A DNA stretch of 22,053 nt from NCBI GenBank assembly GCA_027622795.1, contig JAQBZA010000007.1, positions 1 to 22,053 on the forward strand, written 5' to 3'. The translations under genes were made by a program, and so were the position numbers. Below are positions 16,301 to 22,053 of this stretch, piece by piece; positions within the stretch are counted from its first letter, which is position 1; each line of letters starts with the position of its first letter. The DNA is from Planctomycetota bacterium. Its GTDB lineage: Bacteria > Planctomycetota > Planctomycetia > Pirellulales > UBA1268. The notes beneath the pieces were generated by a model that did no database searches, was not told the DNA's origin, and saw nothing but the letters and a program-made list of their open reading frames with translations.

Positions 16301-17544
16301 GCATGGTGGAGGGCAACAACCCGTTTCAGGTGGTTTTTCTCAATGACGAGCGCCGCGAGCGCTACCTTGGCGCACTCCGGAAACTGGCTGATCAGCGAAC
16401 CGACATTCCGCAGGTACCGCGGATCGTGTTCGATGGCAATGAGGCAGCCGACCCGGCCGGCAACCCGCTGCTCAACGAACTCCTCGTCTCGGGCACAGTC
16501 CACGGCAAGCAGCTGGTTGCTCCGCTGGCTTGGATCGGTGATGCGATCGCCATCAAGGATCCTACCGCTGCCATCTTCCGCCGTCAGGGAGGAGCCAACC
16601 TGCTGATCGTCGGCCAGCGTGAGGACCTTGGCACGAGCCTCCTGGCGATGGCGATGGTCAGCCTCGCAGTTGGGCACGATCCGTACCCGGGTGGGGCACT
16701 CGGCAAGGCGGCGCGGTTTGTGCTGCTGGAGCCGGCAATCGCTGAAGAGAAGCCCGATATCATGCTGGCCCAACTCGCCGCACCACTCCCGCATGACATT
16801 GAGCAGGCAGGGCGGCTTGGCGTGGCCGACGCGCTGGAGCGGCTCGCCGGCGAAGTGCAGCGGCGGATCGACAATCAGGTGCTCGACGGTGAAGCTGTGT
16901 TTCTCGTGATTCGTGATCTGGGACGGTTCCGCGAGTTGCGAAAGGAGGAAGGAGGCTTCGGCTTCTCCTTCGGCAGTGAGAAGAAGGCCGGCCCCGCCGA
17001 ACACTTCGCGACGATCCTGCGGGACGGCCCGCCGGTAGGTGTCCACGCCATCATCTGGTGCGATTCGCTCACGAACCTGATGCGCACCTTCGACCGCGGA
17101 GCGATCAAGGAGTTTGAATTGCGGACGGTGTTCCAGATGAGCGGCACTGATTCGAGCCAGTTGATCGACAGCCCGGCGGCCAGCAAACTCGGCCCCCAAC
17201 GGGCCCTGTTTATCCACGAAGAGACCGGCACACTCGAGAAGTTTCGACCATATGCCTTTCCCAGCCCGGAGTGGCTGACGAGTGTGTCGGAGCGGCTGCG
17301 GGCCCGGCCACAAGGCACCCCGCAAGAGCGACCGGCGGCCCCACTATCTGCCAGTTCCTCAGAGGCTGAGTCCGCCACGAAGCCAGCCAGCGGGCCAACT
17401 GCCAGAAAGGGCGACGACTCCTTCGGCCTCACGGGAGGCGGCTTTGGCGACTTCAACTTCACAAAGATGCTCGACGATCTCCCCGGCGGAGATGCTTCCT
17501 CGGACGACGATCCCGCCAGCGAGACACCAACGAGCGATCCATGA
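13348..17544 (+). CDS. FtsK/SpoIIIE-type ATPase, membrane-anchored, EccC/EssC-like
   Basis: About 1398 residues. Residues ~10-140 form a charged coiled coil. Two hydrophobic segments follow (~222-245, IIILPVILAMMAAGGVAFGA; ~252-275, LIIAATAGTAVLILGGGLGG), then a second coiled coil (~283-440). Three FtsK-like modules come next: D1 (~505-700) lacks a P-loop (LLIKTTADQHENAS) but keeps the FTIIDPLG strand; D2 (~745-1000) is intact, with Walker A GKTGSGKST (782-790) and Walker B LLIIDEF (D890, E891); D3 (~1060-1315) has a degenerate loop GQREDLGTS (1089-1097). The tail is Ser/Pro/Asp-rich with an embedded GFGDFNFTKMLDDL. FtsK-family motors move DNA or type VII substrates; the WXG100-like neighbours favour protein export. 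Start is uncertain: ATG 13348, ATG 13330 or TTG 13303, none with a good ribosome site. Confidence 0.88.
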   Translation: MNPRSYDADVLRSQLAILRKAAADRSAQEKAIRSAYDSAVQTAATEQRTATDSLRQERAAEIESLKKEYADKLAHLAAKVAAERTKLDEQRAQAATQITRQADAQEKKLHDDDQFEETQAREVAKEKKKKPQRLFLKSEQELGKIAGALEDCENRSRSFVATTCGSAGGGEPVAEVPTTDDFPQGVEVLKTLERLATGIVEQTKALCGLPAAKRVFAGGLKASIIILPVILAMMAAGGVAFGALAAKIDEPLIIAATAGTAVLILGGGLGGGLWWLTRARRQVRQRIATMHRQLAGEIATARRCLGRSTEFIAKRRDAQLRQAEEEIQAEIAKRKAALQAALAAVAAKREKAATDIEAKVAAGRAAIDAKEATAKTQFSEKYPTAIATLEKSLDDELARIERTAAETVTAAATARDAQWAEMVAAWRSARTETAAVYKEAAAIDAAAFLPWEELAKPEVPLPIDIPPGLRFGSLALALEKIPGGISPTPELNAFGPLEWPQPATLPFPQRAALLIKTTADQHENASAMLQALTLRIATGIPPGQSRFTIIDPLGLGKQFAGFMHLADHDELLVTSRIWTEPQQIEERLGDMSEQMEVVIQKYLRNEYESIGAYNAEAEVPEPYRFVVVANFPANFTETSARRLMSIAASGGRCGVYVIVSVDTRQMMPSGFSLDELDRLSTTLILKDGSFSWCDEEFSQWPLTVESAPPDAVFTEIIQRVGKAAKAAKRVEVPFDRVAPPEEEWWHGSTASEVLAPLGPAGAKKLQYLKLGKGTSQHALIAGKTGSGKSTLMHAMITSLALQYSPNEIQFYLIDFKKGVEFKLYDHYALPHARVIAIESEREFGLSVLEQLDRELKRRGDLFRELSVQDVAGFRKTNHPDPMPRILLIIDEFQEIFVEDDKIAQDASLILDRLVRQGRAFGMHVLLGSQTLGGSYSLPRATMGQMAIRVALQCNEADSSLILSEDNTAARLLTRPGEAIYNDANGMVEGNNPFQVVFLNDERRERYLGALRKLADQRTDIPQVPRIVFDGNEAADPAGNPLLNELLVSGTVHGKQLVAPLAWIGDAIAIKDPTAAIFRRQGGANLLIVGQREDLGTSLLAMAMVSLAVGHDPYPGGALGKAARFVLLEPAIAEEKPDIMLAQLAAPLPHDIEQAGRLGVADALERLAGEVQRRIDNQVLDGEAVFLVIRDLGRFRELRKEEGGFGFSFGSEKKAGPAEHFATILRDGPPVGVHAIIWCDSLTNLMRTFDRGAIKEFELRTVFQMSGTDSSQLIDSPAASKLGPQRALFIHEETGTLEKFRPYAFPSPEWLTSVSERLRARPQGTPQERPAAPLSASSSEAESATKPASGPTARKGDDSFGLTGGGFGDFNFTKMLDDLPGGDASSDDDPASETPTSDP

Positions 17545-17572
17545 CGAGGCACCCGGGCCGCCGTCATCGCTC
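17532..17572. terminator. Inverted repeat over both convergent stop codons (ATPase/kinase)
   Basis: GAGCG (17532-17536) and ATGACG (17541-17546) pair with CGTCATCGCTC (17562-17572), leaving ATCC bulged; CCCGGG sits in the loop. The arms contain the ATPase stop (17542-17544) and the kinase stop (17564-17566). This is a likely bidirectional transcription end, with no T tract. Confidence 0.5.
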
Positions 17573-19300
17573 CTGAAAAGTCGCCCGCACCTCGAAAACA
17601 TTGTCGGCTTCGCCGGGCTTTGTGCGGCCGAACTGGGCGACGTTATAGCCATTGGTCACCGGCGCCCCCTCGGTCAGAAATCGCATCCGAATCCAGAGGG
17701 TTTTCCGGCCAGAAAAAGTATCGCCCAGGTCCTCGTCAAACCGCCAGCCCTCACCCCAGCGGCGGGGCGTGATGTTGTCGATCATCACGGTCCACGCCTG
17801 ACCGTCCGGTGACACCTCGAGCGATGACACCCCGCGACCGATGCCACCTGGCTCACGGGAAAAATCCCAGCAGTCGGAGATCGCCCGCAGGTGCAGCGAC
17901 TCCGTTTTCTCGGGGAAGTCGATGCGATAGATCAGCGTCCCGATGACATCATTGGCTTCGGGCGCCCAGTACGAAATCCTGGGGAACATGAAGATGTCCT
18001 CCCACTTCTTCATGCCGGACGCCTCGACGAGGAACTGGTCCGCTCCGGGCTGGTTGATGTCGCGAAAGCCATAGCGGAACGATACGCCATCCGTCTCAGA
18101 GACCACCGGCTGCGCTGAAAAATTCCAGCGGGGATCGATCGGTTGGGGAATAGGCGTTTGGTCAACCAAAGCCGGTGGGAGTGGTGGCAAACGAGGGACC
18201 GTTCCGGGCCAGTTGAGCCGTACCGCCACCACCGCTCCAGTCACCATGAGCACTGCCAGGGCGATGCGGCCCGCCCGTTCTGGCGCCTGTCCGCGGGCGG
18301 AGCGAATCGCGACATGCAGCCACGACGGTTTTTTCGCCCGACCCTCGAGGCCATCGCGGATGGCCGCGGCGAGACGGCCGGCGTCAGCAAAGCGGGTAGT
18401 CCGGTCCTTCGCCAGGCACTTCTCCACGATGCCTTCCACATGCCAGGGCACGGCGCGGTTCACCATCCGCAGTGACTGCGGTCGCTGTTCCTGGACAATC
18501 CGGGCCGCCTCGACGAGCGTTTTCCGAGTCACGTCATAGGGCGGCCGCCCGGCCAGCAATTCGAACAGGATGACCCCCAGCGAATAGACGTCGGCCCGGG
18601 CGTCGACTCCTCCTGTGACGGCGACCATCTGTTCCGGGCTCATGTATTGCAGCGTGCCGATCAACTGGCCGGTGTCGGTAAGCGCCGTCATTGGCTGGGC
18701 CGCGTTGGACACGCGGGCGACGCCGAAGTCGATCACCTTGGGATGGCCATGACAATCGACGAGGATGTTTCCTGGCTTGAGGTCGCGATGCACAAACCCT
18801 TGTAAGTGCCCGTGCGCCACGGCCTCACAAACCTGCCGAAACAGGGTGAGGATTTCCTGCTGAGATGGCCTGATATCGGCCACATACTGGGTGATCGACC
18901 GTGCCTCAGGGATCAACTCCATTACAAAATACGGCAACGTTGTACCGGCGATATCGAACGACCCGGCCGAGTAAACCTGTGAAATATTGGGATGCTGGAG
19001 TTGCCCGAGGATTTCACTTTCGTTGACAAACCGGCGGAGCACCTCACGAGAGAAGATTCCGGGCCGCAACACCTTCACCGCCACCGGGCGACGCGGGCTT
19101 TCCTGGAGGCCCTCGTAGACCCGTCCCATGCCTCCTTCGCCAAGCTGCCGCACGATTGTGACGCCTCCGATCGTTGTGCCGAGCAGCGGGTCATCCGGGG
19201 GCGAGGCCGCCACGCTCCCGATGGCCCGCCAGAGTGACTCCACCCCGAGAGACTCATCCGCGCTAGAGACTGGCTCGTGTGGTGCTTCCTCTACCATCAC
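17564..19300 (-). CDS. Transmembrane Ser/Thr protein kinase with C-terminal exported domain
   Basis: A 578-residue Hanks-type kinase. The cytoplasmic kinase domain (about 45-320) has the glycine loop GEGGMGRV (54-61), K76 in VAVKVL, helix-C E94, catalytic loop HRDLKPGN with D173/K175/N178, DFG at 191-193 and GTLQYMSPEQ (215-224), so it should be active. One transmembrane segment lies at about 345-361 (RIALAVLMVTGAVVAVRL). The remaining ~215 residues would be outside and look like a beta-sandwich (VSSLEVSPDGQAWTVMIDNI, KTLWIRMRFL); there are no PASTA repeats. The start overlaps the stop of the ECF sigma gene (GTGATG), implying coupled translation; GTG 19300 or ATG 19297 are both possible. Such sigma-kinase pairs are known from planctomycetes, with the kinase taking the place of an anti-sigma factor. 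Confidence 0.95.
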   Translation of the reverse strand: MMVEEAPHEPVSSADESLGVESLWRAIGSVAASPPDDPLLGTTIGGVTIVRQLGEGGMGRVYEGLQESPRRPVAVKVLRPGIFSREVLRRFVNESEILGQLQHPNISQVYSAGSFDIAGTTLPYFVMELIPEARSITQYVADIRPSQQEILTLFRQVCEAVAHGHLQGFVHRDLKPGNILVDCHGHPKVIDFGVARVSNAAQPMTALTDTGQLIGTLQYMSPEQMVAVTGGVDARADVYSLGVILFELLAGRPPYDVTRKTLVEAARIVQEQRPQSLRMVNRAVPWHVEGIVEKCLAKDRTTRFADAGRLAAAIRDGLEGRAKKPSWLHVAIRSARGQAPERAGRIALAVLMVTGAVVAVRLNWPGTVPRLPPLPPALVDQTPIPQPIDPRWNFSAQPVVSETDGVSFRYGFRDINQPGADQFLVEASGMKKWEDIFMFPRISYWAPEANDVIGTLIYRIDFPEKTESLHLRAISDCWDFSREPGGIGRGVSSLEVSPDGQAWTVMIDNITPRRWGEGWRFDEDLGDTFSGRKTLWIRMRFLTEGAPVTNGYNVAQFGRTKPGEADNVFEVRATFQER

Positions 19301-19941
19301 TCGTGTACCTGCGGGGGCTCACCGTGAAACTGCTCAAGAACCCGCCGCTTCGTCTCCTCCCAACGCCGCCGAACCGTCCGGGGAGAACAGCCCCACAGCG
19401 CAGCGATCTCGTCTTGGGTGGCCCCGACGTACCAAACCAGATCAAAAAGTTCACGATCTTCATCAGGTAGCCCGGCGGCGATGTCGTGGAGTTGGGCCCA
19501 GGAGGCCAGCGAGTCGAGTGTGTCGATGTCCGATGTCTCAGCGAGCGCGATTTTCTCGACTTCCCGACCGTCGATCTGAGCCACGTTTGTTTCATGCTGC
19601 TGCGCGTGTGAATCCGGGCTGGCGTGTCGGCGGGCGAGGTCAAGCAGTTCTCGCCGCACCTGTACGGCGATCAGGGCCATCCAGTGCCGGGCGTCGTTGG
19701 GAACGACCGCTGCAAGGGCCCGATGCAGCCGTATCGCGGCATTTTGCACGATGTCATCGGTCTCGTCCCAACGCCGGACTTGGGGAAACCGCCCTAGCAT
19801 CCGCTGGGCGACATCACGCAGGTGCTCGATCGACGCCTCAAGCAGGCCCGTTTTGGCGGCCTCACGGCCGGCACCATTCTCCGTCGCCAACGCGGTGATC
19901 AGCGGCTCGAGCGGGGTTCGGCGTCGACACGCGGGTTGCAT
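19297..19941 (-). CDS. ECF-family RNA polymerase sigma factor, kinase-associated
   Basis: A 214-residue extracytoplasmic-function sigma factor. Region 2 spans about 36-108 (RMLGRFPQVRRWDETDDIVQNAAIRLHRAL in its core, including the DDIVQ helix that contacts core polymerase). Region 4 spans about 150-205 with the helix-turn-helix ATQDEIAALWGCSPRTVRRR that reads -35 elements. Region 3 is absent, as expected for ECF. No anti-sigma gene is present; instead the stop overlaps the start of a transmembrane Ser/Thr kinase gene, so phosphorylation is the likely control. The start is unsure: ATG 19941 is used because the preceding in-frame residues back to GTG 19992 look unconserved, but GTG 19992 has GAGGGA a few bases upstream. 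Confidence 0.92.
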   Translation of the reverse strand: MQPACRRRTPLEPLITALATENGAGREAAKTGLLEASIEHLRDVAQRMLGRFPQVRRWDETDDIVQNAAIRLHRALAAVVPNDARHWMALIAVQVRRELLDLARRHASPDSHAQQHETNVAQIDGREVEKIALAETSDIDTLDSLASWAQLHDIAAGLPDEDRELFDLVWYVGATQDEIAALWGCSPRTVRRRWEETKRRVLEQFHGEPPQVHE

Positions 19942-19995
19942 CGATTCTCGGGCTGATGGTGGTCTTGGGGCCGTCCTGGCCACATGGGGCACCCT

Positions 19996-20039
19996 TCCCT
20001 CAAGGGATGGGGTAGCCTACCTCTTCTCCGCGGATCCGC
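19996..20039. promoter_or_regulatory. Cluster of three palindromes between ECF sigma and pseudopilin genes
   Basis: TCCCTCAAGGGA (19996-20007), GGTAGCCTACC (20011-20021) and GCGGATCCGC (20030-20039) are three short inverted repeats within 44 bases of the divergent gap 19942-20124. They could be operators for either gene; I could not place a convincing -10/-35 pair. Confidence 0.35.
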
Positions 20040-20124
20040 AAGCTACTGGCCGTTCATGGAAACGAAAAACTTTTGGCCGCCATCTCGCCGGCATCCGCTT
20101 AGGGAGAAGGAGGCATTTTGCACT

Positions 20125-20862
20125 ATGACTGATCAATGGTTTTATCGGCACGACGGACAGACCCATGGCCCCGTGACCTTGGAGGAGATCCGCGCGGCGT
20201 TGCTGCTCGGTTTCGCGTCGCCGTCGGACCCGGTCCAGCATGCCACGAAGCGCGACTGGGCGCCCGCAACGACCTTTGCCGAACTCTCCAACGTGGTTCC
20301 TAGTTCTGCTCCGCGCTTGCAGCAACCGGCACCCCCCCATCGGCCCTCGCGATCGGCCTTCACCCTCGTTGAGCTACTTGTGGTGATTGCCATCATTGGC
20401 ATCCTGATCGGCCTGCTCCTCCCGGCCGTTCAAGCGGCTCGGGAATCAGGCCGGAGGATCACCTGCTCCAATCATCTAAAGCAGCTCGCACTTGGCATTC
20501 TCAGTCATGAATCCACACACAAACACCTTCCGACAGACGGATGGGGCTGGGCCTGGATAGGCGACGGTGACCGCGGCTTTGGGAGGAAGCAACCGGGCGG
20601 ATGGCTTCATAATATCCTCCCCTTCATTGAACATGCCGATATTCACGCAAGAGATGTGGCAAAAACGGGGAGCGACAAGCAGGCCGCACAGCAAGCAAAG
20701 CTAGCTTCTCCAATCTCCATGATAAACTGTCTGACTCGTCGATCGGGATTATTCCCTTACAGCATGCCGTGGACGCTAAAAGAGGCGGGGCTTCCTCCTC
20801 TTGTTTCCCGATCCGACTACGCAGGGAATGGAGGTGACGTACGCGTTACTCCTGGGGTGTGA
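20125..20862 (+). pseudogene. GYF_2-pseudopilin DUF1559 fusion, 3' end lost to IS21-like insertion
   Basis: A 245-residue remnant. Residues 5-52 match the GYF_2 fold (WFYRHDGQTHGPVTLEEI, ending RDWAPATTF). After a Pro-rich linker comes a type IV pilin-like leader and helix at 78-104 (AFTLVELLVVIAIIGILIG, with E83 at the fifth position) and then the planctomycete DUF1559 start (AVQAARESGRRITCSNHLKQLALGILSHE, HNILPFIEHADIHARD). DUF1559 proteins normally continue another ~100 residues to a conserved C-terminal block; here the frame ends after DYAGNGGDVRVTPGV. The stop TGA (20860-20862) lies inside the presumed IS left end, which begins at about 20858. AAGGAGG at 20107-20113 supports ATG 20125. 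Whether the short product is made or stable is unknown. Confidence 0.85.
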
Positions 20863-20864
20863 AC

Positions 20865-20922
20865 GCCGGTCGAAAAGTGCAGCGCGGGGCGGGGTAGCCC
20901 GGCCGGTCGAAAAATGCAGCGC
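20865..20922. repeat. Direct repeats at the IS21-like left end
   Basis: A 21-base unit at 20865-20885 recurs at 20902-20922 with one mismatch (core CGGTCGAAAA then G or A, followed by TGCAGCGC), start-to-start 37 bases. A partial third copy, TGTGCAGCG, ends at 20936. Multiple such repeats near each terminus are typical transposase-binding sites of IS21 elements. Confidence 0.75.
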
Positions 20923-20950
20923 ACAACTGTGCAGCGGTGTCGGCTTGGAG

Positions 20951-20971
20951 AATCGCGGCGGAGCCGCGATT
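20951..20971 (+). promoter_or_regulatory. Strong hairpin ahead of istA
   Basis: AATCGCGGC (20951-20959) and GCCGCGATT (20963-20971) form a perfect 9-bp stem with a GGA loop, about 40 bases before the istA start. There is no T tract. In insertion sequences, hairpins placed here often block transcription or translation that reads in from outside; that role is inferred. Confidence 0.5.
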
Positions 20972-21011
20972 TCCCCTTACCGAGAGCGAGGCACGAGGAG
21001 TGTATGCAGAC

Positions 21012-22053
21012 ATGGAGAAGTGGACCGAGGTTCGCCGCCGGGTTTTGACCGGCGAGTTATCGAAGCGCGCTGCGTGCCAGGAGTACGGCATCAACTGGCG
21101 AACGCTGGTGAAGATGCTCGCGCACGCCGAACCGCCTGGGTATCGCCGAAAGGCGAAGCGTGAGCAGCCGGTCGTCGGCCCGCACCTCGCCTGGATTCAT
21201 GAGGTGCTGGAGCACGACAAGCAGGAGCCGGTGAAGCAGCGGCATACCGCGAAGCGGATCTTCGACCGCCTGAAGGTCGAGCGCGGTTACACCGGTGGCT
21301 ACACGATGGTGAAGGAGGCGGTCCGGACGTGGAAGGACGCCACGAAGGAGGTGTTCGTTCCGCTCTCCCACCCGCCGGGCGAGGCGCAGGTGGACTTTGG
21401 GTTCGCCTACGTCGATGTTGCCGGTGAGCGGCAGCAGGTCGCCCTGTTCGTGATGTCGCTGCCGTACTCCGACGCTGTCTACATCCAGGCCTTTCCGCGA
21501 GAGTGCACTGAGTCATTCGTCGAGGGGCACAACCGGGCGTTCCGCTTCATCGGGGGCGTGCCGAAGAAGATCCGCTACGACAACAGCAAGATCGCGGTGG
21601 CGAAGATCACCGGCAGCCGTGAGCGGCAGGTGACGAAGGAGTTCCAGCGACTCCAGAGCCATTACCTGTTCGAGACGCAGTTCTGCCTCGTGCGGCGAGC
21701 CAACGAGAAGGGGCATGTCGAGGGGTTGGTGGACTTCGGCCGGGCGAACTTCTTGGTGCCCGTGCCGAAGGTGGCGTCGCTCGTGGAACTCAACGAGACG
21801 CTCGAAGAACGGTGCCGAGAAGATCTTGGGCGACGGTCGTGGGGCAAGAACGGCACGAAGGCCCTCCGGTTGGAGGAGGAACGCTCCGCGTTCCTCCCGC
21901 TCCCAGCGCAGGAGTGCGAGGCTCGACGGATCACGCAAGCCAATGCCAACTCTCTGTCGCTCGTGCGGTTCGACACCAACAGCTACAGCGTCCCGGTAAA
22001 GTACGCCCATCGGACGATCACGGTGGTGGCGACCGTCGATGACGTAAAGCTGG
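21012..22053 (+). CDS. istA: IS21-family transposase IstA, 5' part
   Basis: The frame is open from ATG 21012 to the last base (347 codons), so the C-terminus is outside the window. Residues ~14-36 form an N-terminal helix-turn-helix (ELSKRAACQEYGINWRTLVK). The retroviral-integrase-like DDE domain has D128 (GEAQVDFGFA), D190 (KKIRYDNSKIAVAK) and the Glu of NEKGHVEG (probably E237). The end of the visible part (NANSLSLVRFDTNSYSVPVKY) is the usual IstA C-terminal beta-barrel-like segment. GAGGAG (20995-21000) precedes the start by 11 bases. IstA acts with the AAA+ protein IstB, whose gene should follow. A rival ATG at 21004 is out of frame. Confidence 0.93.
   Translation, partial: MEKWTEVRRRVLTGELSKRAACQEYGINWRTLVKMLAHAEPPGYRRKAKREQPVVGPHLAWIHEVLEHDKQEPVKQRHTAKRIFDRLKVERGYTGGYTMVKEAVRTWKDATKEVFVPLSHPPGEAQVDFGFAYVDVAGERQQVALFVMSLPYSDAVYIQAFPRECTESFVEGHNRAFRFIGGVPKKIRYDNSKIAVAKITGSRERQVTKEFQRLQSHYLFETQFCLVRRANEKGHVEGLVDFGRANFLVPVPKVASLVELNETLEERCREDLGRRSWGKNGTKALRLEEERSAFLPLPAQECEARRITQANANSLSLVRFDTNSYSVPVKYAHRTITVVATVDDVKL

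Larger units (their letters stand above)
20858..22053 (+). mobile_element. IS21-family insertion sequence, left end and istA (partial)
   Basis: The element starts near TGTGAACGCCGG at 20858, where the host reading frame breaks, and runs past the window end. It contains two direct copies of an end repeat, a strong hairpin, and the 5' part of an IstA-type transposase. IS21 ends usually begin TG and carry several internal repeats, which fits. The istB gene and right end must lie outside, so the target duplication cannot be checked here. Confidence 0.85.

Noticed and set aside
16156..17325. 389-residue open frame antisense to the ATPase gene
   Set aside because: High-GC shadow frame of the FtsK-like gene; its sequence is Arg/His/Gly-rich with no domain, and the sense frame has clear motifs.
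12155..17544. Full ESX or Ess/Yuk type VII locus
   Set aside because: No EccB, EccD, EccE, mycosin, YukD, EsaA or EssB-like protein occurs in the window, so only a type VII-like label is justified.

Overview
The window looks like a GC-rich planctomycete chromosome, probably of the Pirellula/Rhodopirellula kind. This is inferred from gene content, not from a database search. The supporting signs are a DUF1559 pseudopilin-type protein, an ECF sigma factor translationally coupled to a one-TM Ser/Thr kinase, a YdjY-domain secreted protein, HemQ in an otherwise Gram-negative-like gene set, and WXG100-like proteins beside a large FtsK/SpoIIIE ATPase. No tRNA, rRNA or CRISPR array was seen. No gene-free stretch exceeds about 300 bases.

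Left part (1-6600, all plus strand): a housekeeping block. It holds the 3' half of a ComM/YifB Mg-chelatase-like ATPase, a stand-alone receiver protein, DNA primase (dnaG), the primary sigma factor (rpoD), a coiled-coil C4 zinc-ribbon protein, and transcription elongation factor GreA. dnaG next to rpoD recalls the macromolecular-synthesis operon, but rpsU is absent here.

Middle (6680-11900): a minus-strand operon reads from a conserved-looking unknown 598-aa protein into a YggS-type PLP protein (1-nt overlap) and an exported alpha/beta hydrolase. It is divergent from a plus-strand YdjY-domain protein, which converges on hemQ (minus).

Right-centre (12090-17545, plus): the most interesting region. 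Four tightly packed genes encode a WXG100-like protein, a 203-aa coiled-coil protein, a second small WXG-like protein that shares a T-W-x-D-S motif with the first, and a ~1400-aa membrane-anchored FtsK/SpoIIIE-type ATPase with three FtsK-like modules, of which only the central one keeps intact Walker motifs. It looks like a minimal type VII-like secretion or translocation module. It lacks recognisable EccB, EccD, EccE, mycosin or YukD/EsaA partners in this window.

Right (17560-22053): converging on the ATPase gene is an ECF sigma factor plus transmembrane Ser/Thr kinase pair (minus). Divergent from it is a GYF_2-pseudopilin (DUF1559) fusion gene cut short by the left end of an IS21-family element. 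The istA gene of that element runs off the window edge.
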